Of a DNA stretch of 53,895 bases, positions 46,906 to 53,895 are shown piece after piece. The notes under the pieces are model-generated. The model searched no databases. It saw nothing but the letters and a program-made list of their open reading frames with translations, and had not been told where the DNA came from. The position numbers were made by a program, and so were the translations under genes. Position 1 is the stretch's first letter; every line of letters begins with the position of its first letter. Origin of the DNA: CAYNCE01 sp964522515 (GTDB lineage Bacteria > Patescibacteriota > Patescibacteriia > UBA2196); contig CAZFWC010000002.1 of assembly GCA_964522515.1 (NCBI GenBank), positions 1 through 53,895 on the forward strand. The letters run 5' to 3'.

Positions 46906-48735
46906 TTATTCAACAACTCTAAAAATCTCTTCCAAACTAGTCACTCCTTGGATTGCTTTTAAAATTCCATCTTGCGCCATTGAAATCATTCCATTTTTTT
47001 GCGCAAGTTCTCTTATTTTATATTCAGAAATTTCACTTGATAAAATTATTTCTTCAATTTCTTTATTCATTTCAAACATTTCAAAAACACCAATCCGTCC
47101 ACTGTATCCTAAATTATTACACTCATCACAGCCCACTGATTTATAAAAATCAATTTTAGATAAATCTTCTTTTCCCTTAATTTCTAAATTTCTTAATTTC
47201 TCATCTTTTTGCAAGTCTATATTTGATAAAATTTCCCAAATTTTATCTTTAACATTTTCATTAAGTTTTACTCTTTCTTTACATTTTTCACACAACTTTC
47301 TAACTAATCTTTGCGCAATTATTAAATTTAAAGCAGGGGCTAACAAATATTGCTTTGCTCCCATTGATAAAAATCTAGGAATTGCTCCAGCAGCGTCATT
47401 TGTGTGCAACGATGATAAAACTAAATGTCCAGTTAACGCTGCGTTTAAAGCAATATCAACAGTTTCTAAATCACGCATTTCACCAACCATAATTACATCA
47501 GGATCTTGACGAACAATTGAACGCAATCCTTTTGCAAAAGTATATTCTTTACTTTCATTAACCTGCGATTGATTAACGCCTTTAACTTCATACTCAATTG
47601 GATCTTCAATTGTAATTATTTTTGTTTCAGCGTCATTTAATTTATTTAACACGCTGTACAAAGTTGTTGTTTTGCCAGAACCAGTTGGACCAGTTGTAAT
47701 TATCATTCCGTTTGGTCGATTAATTTGTTTAATTAACATTTCGCTTGCGGTTTTATTTAACCCTAAATCCTCTAATTTTAAATTAGCCATTTTTGATAAA
47801 AGCAAACGCATCACTACTGATTCTCCATAAGCTGTTGGCAAAGTTGAAACACGAACATCAACTTTATCATCTGTGAGAATTATTGAAAATCGTCCGTCTT
47901 GCGGTTTTGATTCAATATTTAATTTTAATCCTGACAAAAGTTTCAAACGGGAAATTAAATTTTGCCAAACTGATTTTTCTAAAACACAAGCTGTGTGCAA
48001 AACCCCGTCAATTCGATAACGCAATTTAATTCCATCAACTTCTGCTTCAATATGAATATCTGATGAATTAGTTTTTAAACCAGCTGCAACTACAACTGCA
48101 ACCAATTCTGTTGTTGACGCTTTTTTAATTAAATCTTCAACTTGCTCTAATGAATTTAATTCTTGAGAAAATTTTTGCAAATCATCTTGATTAATTTCAA
48201 CACCAGACCTGGCTTCTTTAATTTTTGGCACTGATTCATATTGTTTAACAACTTCATTAAAACTTTTTTCAGAAGTTAAAAAAATCTCTACGCTAATTTT
48301 TAATTTTTCTGAAAACTCATTTTGCAAACTTTGAATTTCATCTGCGTTTAGTTTTAATGTTGCTAAACGAGCAACTTTGTGAGGAGCAAAATAAAAACAA
48401 ACAACTTTTTTTTCTTTTACTTCTTTCAAAGGAATTCTTTGCAAAACATCTGAAGGAACAGGAATTCCTTTTAAATTAATAAAACCAAAACCAATTTGTT
48501 GCGCTTTTGTTTTTAACTCTTCATCTAATTCTTTTTGTTGAAGTTCTTGTATTTTTGTGTCAAGCGCTTGTCCTGTTGACAAAGAACTAATATTTTGATG
48601 ATCTAATCTGCTTGTAATTCCGCTTGACTGTTGATTTTGATTTTCATTTTTAACACTACCATTTTCACTGCTAAAATCATCAGAGTCACTTCTGCTGTCT
48701 TTATTTTCTTGAATTAAATCATTAATGTTTTTCAT
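46906..48735 (-). CDS. pilB: Type IV pilus assembly / type II secretion ATPase PilB/GspE
   Basis: About 609 aa; the start MKNINDLIQENKDSRSDSDD is at 48733-48735. It powers pilus extension or secretion at the inner membrane. The N1-type domain is followed by the ATPase core: Walker A GPTGSGKTTTLYSVL, the Asp box IIDEDPIEYEV-like IITIEDPIEYEVKGV, Walker B RQDPDVIMVGEMRDLETVDI and the His box GHLVLSSLHTNDAAGAIPRF. A tetra-Cys zinc site (CEKCKERV, CDECNNLGYSGRIG) is present. A translated R9 repeat (DEKLRNLEIKGKEDL) lies in the loop between the two Cys pairs. No other pil genes are in the window. Pili help episymbiotic CPR cells to attach and take up DNA. Confidence 0.92.
   Translation of the reverse strand: MKNINDLIQENKDSRSDSDDFSSENGSVKNENQNQQSSGITSRLDHQNISSLSTGQALDTKIQELQQKELDEELKTKAQQIGFGFINLKGIPVPSDVLQRIPLKEVKEKKVVCFYFAPHKVARLATLKLNADEIQSLQNEFSEKLKISVEIFLTSEKSFNEVVKQYESVPKIKEARSGVEINQDDLQKFSQELNSLEQVEDLIKKASTTELVAVVVAAGLKTNSSDIHIEAEVDGIKLRYRIDGVLHTACVLEKSVWQNLISRLKLLSGLKLNIESKPQDGRFSIILTDDKVDVRVSTLPTAYGESVVMRLLLSKMANLKLEDLGLNKTASEMLIKQINRPNGMIITTGPTGSGKTTTLYSVLNKLNDAETKIITIEDPIEYEVKGVNQSQVNESKEYTFAKGLRSIVRQDPDVIMVGEMRDLETVDIALNAALTGHLVLSSLHTNDAAGAIPRFLSMGAKQYLLAPALNLIIAQRLVRKLCEKCKERVKLNENVKDKIWEILSNIDLQKDEKLRNLEIKGKEDLSKIDFYKSVGCDECNNLGYSGRIGVFEMFEMNKEIEEIILSSEISEYKIRELAQKNGMISMAQDGILKAIQGVTSLEEIFRVVE
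47173..47203. repeat. R9 repeat inside pilB
   Basis: TCCCTTAATTTCTAAATTTC, then TTAATTTCTC. Confidence 0.65.
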
Positions 48736-48788
48736 AATTTTTAGACTACCCAAAAACAAAATTTTGATTTGTCAAAATTTTGATTAAT

Positions 48789-49289
48789 TTAACTTTTTAA
48801 TTTAACTAAATGGATAAATTTTTCTAAAAATTTTTCAAGTGAAAAATCATTTTTTAAAAGTTTTTTTGTTTTATCAGAAAAATTAAATTCATCTAAATTA
48901 ACAAAATATGGTTTTCCTTTATTATCAAAATCTAAAACACAAATTCCCAAAATTTCTGGTTTGTGAGGAAAATCTAAATCACAAAAAAGTTTTACATATT
49001 TTTGCAAATTCTTTTCATTTAAAATTTCAGTTTTTATTTCTTTTCCGCGTAAATTTCCACGGTTTTTAGAAAAATACGGCGTGTGCCCACGAAGCACTAA
49101 GAAATGAGCAAATCCAACATTTTGCCTTCTAACATTTGCTGTTTCACCAAGTAAATTTTCAAAATAATTATTTACATTTTGTTTGTAATTAGAAGTTACA
49201 AACTTAAAACTAATCGTCGCAACAAATTCTTTATTTTTAAAAACCGAAATATCCAAATTTTTTGGCATATATTTGCCATCCATTACCAC
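48789..49289 (-). CDS. Restriction-endonuclease-like protein, probably N-terminally truncated
   Basis: A 166-aa frame with the start MVMDGKYMPKNLDISVFKNK. The D-G-K-Y ... D-I-S-V/FVATISFKFVTSNYKQNVNN pattern looks like the active-site half of a type II restriction endonuclease. This is followed by NYFENLLGETANVRRQNVGF and FAHFLVLRGHTPYFSKNRGN. Two stop codons sit directly upstream, so the N-terminal part is missing or was never there. It lies in a small decayed restriction locus with the 331-aa nuclease and a deleted methyltransferase upstream. Loss of the methylase makes an active enzyme unlikely. Confidence 0.5.
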   Translation of the reverse strand: MVMDGKYMPKNLDISVFKNKEFVATISFKFVTSNYKQNVNNYFENLLGETANVRRQNVGFAHFLVLRGHTPYFSKNRGNLRGKEIKTEILNEKNLQKYVKLFCDLDFPHKPEILGICVLDFDNKGKPYFVNLDEFNFSDKTKKLLKNDFSLEKFLEKFIHLVKLKS

Positions 49290-49317
49290 TTCTTTACTCT
49301 ACTAATTCTCGATAATT

Positions 49318-50286
49318 TTAAAGTAAAATTTTTTCTTTTAGAAAAAAAATCAAATTTTCCAATTGTTGTTCATTTTGAATAAAGACTTCAAATTTTTCTT
49401 TACCCAAACTTCCTTTTGGTTTGCCACCTTTCTTTTGCAAATATTTTTCATTGAAACGATCATCAAAAACCAACAAAGAAACATTCGCAATATCAAGATC
49501 TGTATTAATTTGTAAAAAAGCTTTCCATCGTCCTTTTCCATTTTTTGGAATTATTGAAAAAGAAAAATCTTTTATTTTGAGAGAAATATTTGTTTGATTC
49601 ATTTTTACTTTAACATTTCCAAAGCCAGCTAAAAAGTTATAGAATTTTTCAAAAAATAATTTTGACTTTTCTTTTTTGTAAAAAAATATTTCTATTTCTG
49701 ACAACGCATCCTTACCATCAACAATTTTTTTAATTTTTCTGATTTTTTCAGTGTTCTTCGCTTCATCGTCATCTGGATCATTATTTATATAATCAATTAA
49801 AAACAAATCATCTTCAAACCAAAAATATTTTATAAGTGTTATATTTTTTCGTTTTTTTGCACTTGAAATATGAGTTTGAGTAAATCTTTGAGCAATAAAA
49901 ATAATTTCAATTTGATCTTTTTTAATTTCGTGATAGCTTGGCAATTTAATGCCAAATTTTTGTGTCGCTTCTAAATAAATTTCAGCAAAATTGTCTTCTA
50001 CAAAATCTTTATAATCACTTGCTTGTTGTGAAATATTTTTATCAAATTCTTTTTTAAGTTCAAAAACAATAAATCTATTTGTTTTTGGATTAAAGGCAAA
50101 AATATCAATCCTTCCAGAAGATTCGTTGCTTCTAACACTTCCATTTAAACGGAATTCATTTTTTATAAATTCAAAATTTGGAAAAATATATTTCCAATGA
50201 TTTGTTAAAAAATTATTCAGCTCTGTCTCTGACTTTTGAACTTGTTTTAAAATTTTCTTATTTGAAATTGAAAAAAGTTTTGGCAT
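49318..50286 (-). CDS. PD-(D/E)xK nuclease-like protein with DUF5655-type C-terminus
   Basis: About 322 aa; the start MPKLFSISNKKILKQVQKSE is at 50284-50286. The N-terminal domain (residues about 15-190) has the NucS/DUF91-like nuclease core ESSGRIDIFAFNPKTNRFIV followed by FELKK (D-x(n)-E-x-K). The C-terminal part (about 200-322) has the ALSEIEIFFYKKEKSK start and GRWKAFLQINTDLDIANVSL of a DUF5655-like domain. Such proteins occur in restriction and defence islands. It lies between the methyltransferase remnant and the endonuclease-like gene, so it is probably part of the same system. Confidence 0.65.
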   Translation of the reverse strand: MPKLFSISNKKILKQVQKSETELNNFLTNHWKYIFPNFEFIKNEFRLNGSVRSNESSGRIDIFAFNPKTNRFIVFELKKEFDKNISQQASDYKDFVEDNFAEIYLEATQKFGIKLPSYHEIKKDQIEIIFIAQRFTQTHISSAKKRKNITLIKYFWFEDDLFLIDYINNDPDDDEAKNTEKIRKIKKIVDGKDALSEIEIFFYKKEKSKLFFEKFYNFLAGFGNVKVKMNQTNISLKIKDFSFSIIPKNGKGRWKAFLQINTDLDIANVSLLVFDDRFNEKYLQKKGGKPKGSLGKEKFEVFIQNEQQLENLIFFLKEKILL

Positions 50287-50290
50287 ATAT

Positions 50291-50699
50291 TTATTTTTTA
50301 AAATTAATAGCAAAAATATCCATAAATTCCTGTCCTATTTTACGCATTTCATCTAGACCCTCTAAATCCCAAACTGTATTTTTATTTCCATAAATTTCAT
50401 AAAAATTATCATAAAGTTCAGACATTTTCTGAAATTGTTTTTGTGGTATTTGTATTGTTTTCATAAATTTAACACATTTTTTTAAAACATTAATTGAATT
50501 TATTATAAGTGATAAAATAATTTTCAGCAAATTTTTGTGTTGCTAAAATTGTAAAAATTCCATCTCCACATCCTGCATCTAAAATTTTTTCATCACCACG
50601 AATTTTATAATTTTTAAAAATTTCATCAACCATAAACTTAGCAACCCAACTAGGCGTAAAAACTACTCCGTTTTGTTTTTTTAAACTTTCTTTATTCAT
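50291..50699 (-). pseudogene. N6-adenine methyltransferase with an internal deletion
   Basis: Frame 1 (50490-50699) starts MNKESLKKQNGVVFTPSWVA, with motif I-like LDAGCGDGIFTILATQKFAE, the start of an Eco57I-type methyltransferase, and then breaks. Frame 2 (from about 50530 down to 50291) gives MKTIQIPQKQFQKMSELYDN and WDLEGLDEMRKIGQEFMDIF, which looks like the C-terminus of the same kind of protein. The catalytic NPPY region and most of the middle are absent, so the gene is dead by deletion near 50500-50530. This explains the neighbouring decayed nuclease genes. Confidence 0.65.
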
Positions 50700-50737
50700 A
50701 TTTTAATTTTACATCATCTTTATAAAATAGTAAAACT

Positions 50738-50776
50738 AAAAAAGCAGTCCCAAATATTTGAAACTGCTTTTTTAAT
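50738..50776 (-). terminator. Terminator of the 50789-51805 gene
   Basis: AAAAAGCAGT/ACTGCTTTTTT stem with T runs on both strands; bidirectional. Confidence 0.82.
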
Positions 50777-50788
50777 TTTCATAAAACT

Positions 50789-51805
50789 TTATTCTTCAGT
50801 AATTTCCAATTTTTGCTTTTTCATACCCAACCTACTAATAAATCTTGAAATTTTAGAATAAACTTGACTAGAATTTAATTTATCAAAAAGCAAAACCCAG
50901 CAAGTCATTTGATAAGTTGAAAGCAACGCGCCAATCCAGAAAAGCATCAAAATCAAAACAGAAATTATAATAATTGTTGCAAACATTAAAAATCCTTGAA
51001 TTTGAAGAGCGTAAAATAAATAAAGCAACAAAGAAAGTGGAATTGCTAAAATAATCGCAATCACAACCATTGTTAATCCAGCTAAAATACTAACAAAAAA
51101 TAATAAAATTGCCATTTCAATTGACACAATCCAATTTTTAATAAATAAATTCCAAGCGCTTTTTAAAGACTCGTTAATTTTTTGTTTTTGCAAAACTACA
51201 AAAATAATTGCGTATTTTATTATAAAAGAAATAATAACAGCTAAAGGAATTAAAATAATAAATGACAATAAAACAAATAAAAATTGCGCTGTGTCACTGG
51301 TTTGTTTTAAATAAAGCAAAGCTAACGGAACGCCAACAATAAACATCAATCCTAAAACAATAAATTTGCCAATAATATTTAAACCAAGCACTGACCAAAA
51401 ATTTTGTCTTCCTGCTTTAAAACAAGTTGCAAAAGTTGAATTTTGTTTTCTGTATTCTTTATCAGCGCCATTAATTAATCCTGCCTGTGAAACAACTGAC
51501 AACCAAATAATAAAAATAAATAAAATTAATAGAATTAAAAATAAAAGCAAAACACTTAAACTAAAATTAGAAAATAATTCACTAATTCTGCTTTGAAAAG
51601 TTCCAACAAAACCATTAGAGTATAATGTTTTTAAACTTAATAATGAATCTGTCTCGCTGTTAACACTTGAAAAATTATTAATTAACAAATTAACTTCTCC
51701 ACTGTTGCCAACAAAAGTGGCAAAAAAACCAAAAAACCATAAATATCTTGCTTTGTATAAAATTTTCCAAGCAATTTTTAAAATAGGACGATAAACTGGT
51801 ATCAT
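50789..51805 (-). CDS. Polytopic membrane protein, about 338 aa
   Basis: Hypothetical, with about seven hydrophobic segments. It opens MIPVYRPILKIAWKILYKAR, then has long helices (LSVLLLFLILLILFIFIIWL, LGLNIIGKFIVLGLMFIVGV, SIEMAILLFFVSILAGLTMV). The layout recalls the DUF975/glycerophosphodiester-phosphodiesterase membrane domain group, but no motif confirms it. The start is taken at ATG 51803-51805; an in-frame TTG at 51817 is a weak alternative. Directly downstream of ftsH in the same direction, so a role in membrane homeostasis is possible. Confidence 0.65.
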   Translation of the reverse strand: MIPVYRPILKIAWKILYKARYLWFFGFFATFVGNSGEVNLLINNFSSVNSETDSLLSLKTLYSNGFVGTFQSRISELFSNFSLSVLLLFLILLILFIFIIWLSVVSQAGLINGADKEYRKQNSTFATCFKAGRQNFWSVLGLNIIGKFIVLGLMFIVGVPLALLYLKQTSDTAQFLFVLLSFIILIPLAVIISFIIKYAIIFVVLQKQKINESLKSAWNLFIKNWIVSIEMAILLFFVSILAGLTMVVIAIILAIPLSLLLYLFYALQIQGFLMFATIIIISVLILMLFWIGALLSTYQMTCWVLLFDKLNSSQVYSKISRFISRLGMKKQKLEITEE

Positions 51806-51855
51806 AAAATTATCCAATAATCAACCCTCGAGCACGGGATTAATTTAAAAAATTT

Positions 51856-53700
51856 TTATTGTTTTATTTTCTTTCCAACAATTTTTTCAAACTCTTCTTT
51901 TTCCAATGTTTCTTTTTCAAGCAACTTATCCACTATTTTTTCTAATTTAACTTTTTCTTTTTTAATTATACCACAAGCTGTCTCATAAGCGCTAGTGAGA
52001 AAATTTGAAACTTCTTCATCAATCATCTGCGCCACTTTTTCAGAATAATTTCTTTGTTCTGAAATTTCACGACCAAGAAAAACTAATTCTTCTTTTTCGC
52101 CAAAAGTTCTTGGTCCTAGTTTTTCGCTCATCCCATAATCAGTTACTAATTTACGCGCCATTTTTGTTGCTTGTCTTAAATCAGAAGTCGCGCCAGTTGT
52201 AACCTCGCCAAAAATTTCTTTTTCTACTGCGTGACCAGCTAACAACACTGATAACTCATCTAAAAAATATGATTTAGAATGCATATTTACATCTCTTTCT
52301 GGAACTTTTAAAGTGTACCCTCCTGCTTGTCCTCGCGCGATAATTGAAACTTTTTGCACTGGATCAGAATGCAAAGATTCGTGCGCGACTAACGCGTGAC
52401 CAGCTTCGTGAAAAGCAGTAATCTTTTTTTCCTTAGTTGATAAAACGCGCGAACGCCTTTCTGGACCTAACATAACTTTTTCAATACTTTCTAAAATTTC
52501 TGACATTTTAATTTTCTTTTTATTTGTCTTTGCGCTTAAAATCGCAGCTTCGTTCATCAGATTTGCTAAATCAGCTCCTGAAAAACCAGGTGTGCGTTCA
52601 GCAACTCTTTTTAATTCAACTTCTTTTGACAAAATTTTATCAACGCAATGAATTTTTAAAATTTCTGTGCGTTCATTTAAATCAGGCAAATCCAAAGTTA
52701 CTCTTCGATCAAATCGTCCTGGTCGCAAAAGCGCTACATCTAAAACATCTGGACGATTTGTCGCAGCTAAAACAATCACTCCAGAATTTGGTTCAAACCC
52801 GTCCATCTCAACTAAAATTTGATTTAAAGTTTGCTCTCGTTCGTCGTGCGAACCGCCTAAACCAGTTCCGCGTTGGCGACCAATTGCGTCAAGCTCATCA
52901 ATAAAAACAATACAAGGAGCGTTCTTTTTTGCTTTTTGAAAAAGCGAACGAACTCTTGAAGCTCCAACACCAACAAACATTTCTACAAATTCAGAACCAG
53001 AAACATGAAAAAATGGAACAGCTGCTTCGCCTGAAACAGCTTTTGCCATTAAAGTTTTTCCAGTTCCAGGAGGTCCAAGAAGTAAAACTCCTTTTGGAAT
53101 TTTTGCGCCAACTTCACTGTATTTTTTAGGATTTTTTAAAAAGTCAACTACTTCAACTAACTCAGCTTTTGCTTCTTTTGCTCCAGCAACATTTACAAAA
53201 GTAATTTTTTCTTTTTTATCTCCTTTTTTACTAGGTTCGTTTGCATTTGTTTGTCCAAAATTCATTGCTTTATTATTTACATTTTTCATTTGGCGAGAAA
53301 GTAAAAATATAAATCCTAAAATAAAAAATATTGGAATTAAAAATGGTAAAAATCCACTAAGCCAATAATTAATTCCAGCTGGATCTTTTACTTGAATATT
53401 AATTTTACTTAATTTTTCAATTGGGACATTGTAATTTTTTAATAAAGTTGAAAATGATTCTGATTCTTTTTTAGTAATTAATTTTTCATTATTGTTAAGT
53501 AAAACTTCTAATTCATTTCCTTTAATAATAATTTCCGCGATTTCTTCGTTATTAATTTTTTCAATTATTTGCCCAATTCCAACTTCTTGTTCACTATCTG
53601 GCGAATTATTTTTTTTAGGATTATCATAAATCGAAAACAGCCCAGCTAAAATTATAAAAACCAAGACAATCGTAAATAAATTTTTAAAAAGGTTTTTCAT
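51856..53700 (-). CDS. ftsH: ATP-dependent zinc metalloprotease FtsH
   Basis: A 614-aa membrane AAA+ protease that degrades unassembled membrane and regulatory proteins. TM1 is residues about 5-25, an extracytoplasmic domain covers about 30-112, and TM2 about 113-136. The AAA module has Walker A GPPGTGKT (209-216), FIDELDAIGRQRGTGLGGSHDE, the second region of homology ATNRPDVLDVALLRPGRFDR and an Arg finger. The peptidase has the zinc motif HEAGH (431-435) and a third ligand region LAGHAVEKEIFGEVTTGATSD. Normal length. Promoter TTGTCA-17-TAAAAT is 6 bp before the ATG (leaderless). Confidence 0.97.
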   Translation of the reverse strand: MKNLFKNLFTIVLVFIILAGLFSIYDNPKKNNSPDSEQEVGIGQIIEKINNEEIAEIIIKGNELEVLLNNNEKLITKKESESFSTLLKNYNVPIEKLSKINIQVKDPAGINYWLSGFLPFLIPIFFILGFIFLLSRQMKNVNNKAMNFGQTNANEPSKKGDKKEKITFVNVAGAKEAKAELVEVVDFLKNPKKYSEVGAKIPKGVLLLGPPGTGKTLMAKAVSGEAAVPFFHVSGSEFVEMFVGVGASRVRSLFQKAKKNAPCIVFIDELDAIGRQRGTGLGGSHDEREQTLNQILVEMDGFEPNSGVIVLAATNRPDVLDVALLRPGRFDRRVTLDLPDLNERTEILKIHCVDKILSKEVELKRVAERTPGFSGADLANLMNEAAILSAKTNKKKIKMSEILESIEKVMLGPERRSRVLSTKEKKITAFHEAGHALVAHESLHSDPVQKVSIIARGQAGGYTLKVPERDVNMHSKSYFLDELSVLLAGHAVEKEIFGEVTTGATSDLRQATKMARKLVTDYGMSEKLGPRTFGEKEELVFLGREISEQRNYSEKVAQMIDEEVSNFLTSAYETACGIIKKEKVKLEKIVDKLLEKETLEKEEFEKIVGKKIKQ

Positions 53701-53706
53701 AATTTT

Positions 53707-53735
53707 ATTTTACTGTAAAAAAATATTCTTGACAA
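53707..53735 (-). promoter_or_regulatory. Promoter of ftsH, predicted leaderless
   Basis: Minus strand TTGTCA (53735-53730), 17-bp spacer, TAAAAT (53712-53707), 6 bases, ATG at 53700. Confidence 0.75.
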
Positions 53736-53747
53736 GTTTTTTAAATT

Positions 53748-53895
53748 CACCTGGCCCTAAAAGGGCAAGGTTAATTCTTCAAGCCCTCTAAAGAGGGCTA
53801 TCTAAAATTTTATTTATTTATTTTATTAGTCCGCTTCAGCGGACTTGAATTACTTTTAACCTAACCCTTTAGGGTTAGGGGTTTGACAAGTTTTT
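53748..53895. repeat. Cluster of short palindromes upstream of ftsH
   Basis: Four hairpins in a row: CTGGCCCTAAAAGGGCAAGG, AAGCCCTCTAAAGAGGGCT, AGTCCGCTTCAGCGGACTT and CCTAACCCTTTAGGGTTAGG. TTGACAAGTTTTT occurs on both sides (about 53729 and 53883), so the cluster is bracketed by a 13-bp direct repeat. No gene seen. Confidence 0.75.

Noticed and set aside
52524..52904. 126-codon plus-strand frame opposite ftsH
   Set aside because: Antisense shadow of the AAA domain, Leu/Gln-rich, no start signals.

Overview
The window is a very AT-rich chromosomal segment with the standard genetic code. Short, divergent versions of core genes and a dense scatter of short palindromic repeats point to a Candidate Phyla Radiation (Patescibacteria) genome, most likely Parcubacteria-like. 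No rRNA gene is present to confirm this. Supporting traits are a CPR-type PemK/MazF toxin relic, half-size transporters, many membrane and cell-surface glycosyltransferases, and several genes whose -10 box sits exactly 6 bases before the ATG (leaderless mRNAs).

Layout. 1-7.5 kb: partial asnS, MscS channel, SIMPL protein, a GT4 glycosyltransferase split by an assembly gap, a GT2 glycosyltransferase, tRNA-Glu, a frameshifted half-size MFS protein and an amino-acid permease. 7.5-10.2 kb: an accessory island with a GtrA-type membrane gene boxed by about 80-bp inverted repeats, an attC-like hairpin inside a truncated response regulator, and a MazF-like toxin with an amber stop. 10.3-17.8 kb: murG, a translin-like gene, a decayed DUF262/HNH gene, a 1185-aa repeat protein and an exported FG-GAP/L,D-transpeptidase. 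17.8-22.2 kb: a surface-polysaccharide cluster (three GT2 enzymes plus an O-antigen ligase/polymerase). 22.2-26.2 kb: a rearranged secE-nusG-rplK-rplA block with a GreA-like factor. 26.2-38.3 kb: gyrB, a HEPN/MNT pair with a broken HEPN gene, pheT, two peptidases (M14, VanX-like), mraY, an AbiEii toxin pair, two small genes with a shared promoter block, and pheS. 38.4-42.3 kb: a tiny bacterial histone-fold gene, a hypothetical, a type IIG restriction-modification enzyme and tRNA-Asn. 42.3-53.9 kb: an FKBP isomerase, the rpoD-dnaG pair, a structured ncRNA, a PilB/GspE ATPase, a decayed restriction-modification locus, a polytopic membrane protein and ftsH.

The strongest theme is the repeats. 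At least nine families of short palindromic or tandem repeats fill the gaps between genes. The same families also lie in frame inside coding sequences of essential proteins (MurG, GyrB, DnaG, RpoD, PheS, PheT) and of PilB, the L,D-transpeptidase, the M14 peptidase and glycosyltransferases, where they are translated as extra loops. This resembles the Rickettsia palindromic elements. Other highlights are a 58-aa histone-fold protein, a possible 6S-like RNA, a 25-bp tandem duplication that frameshifts a HEPN gene, and a cassette-like element with long inverted ends but no transposase.
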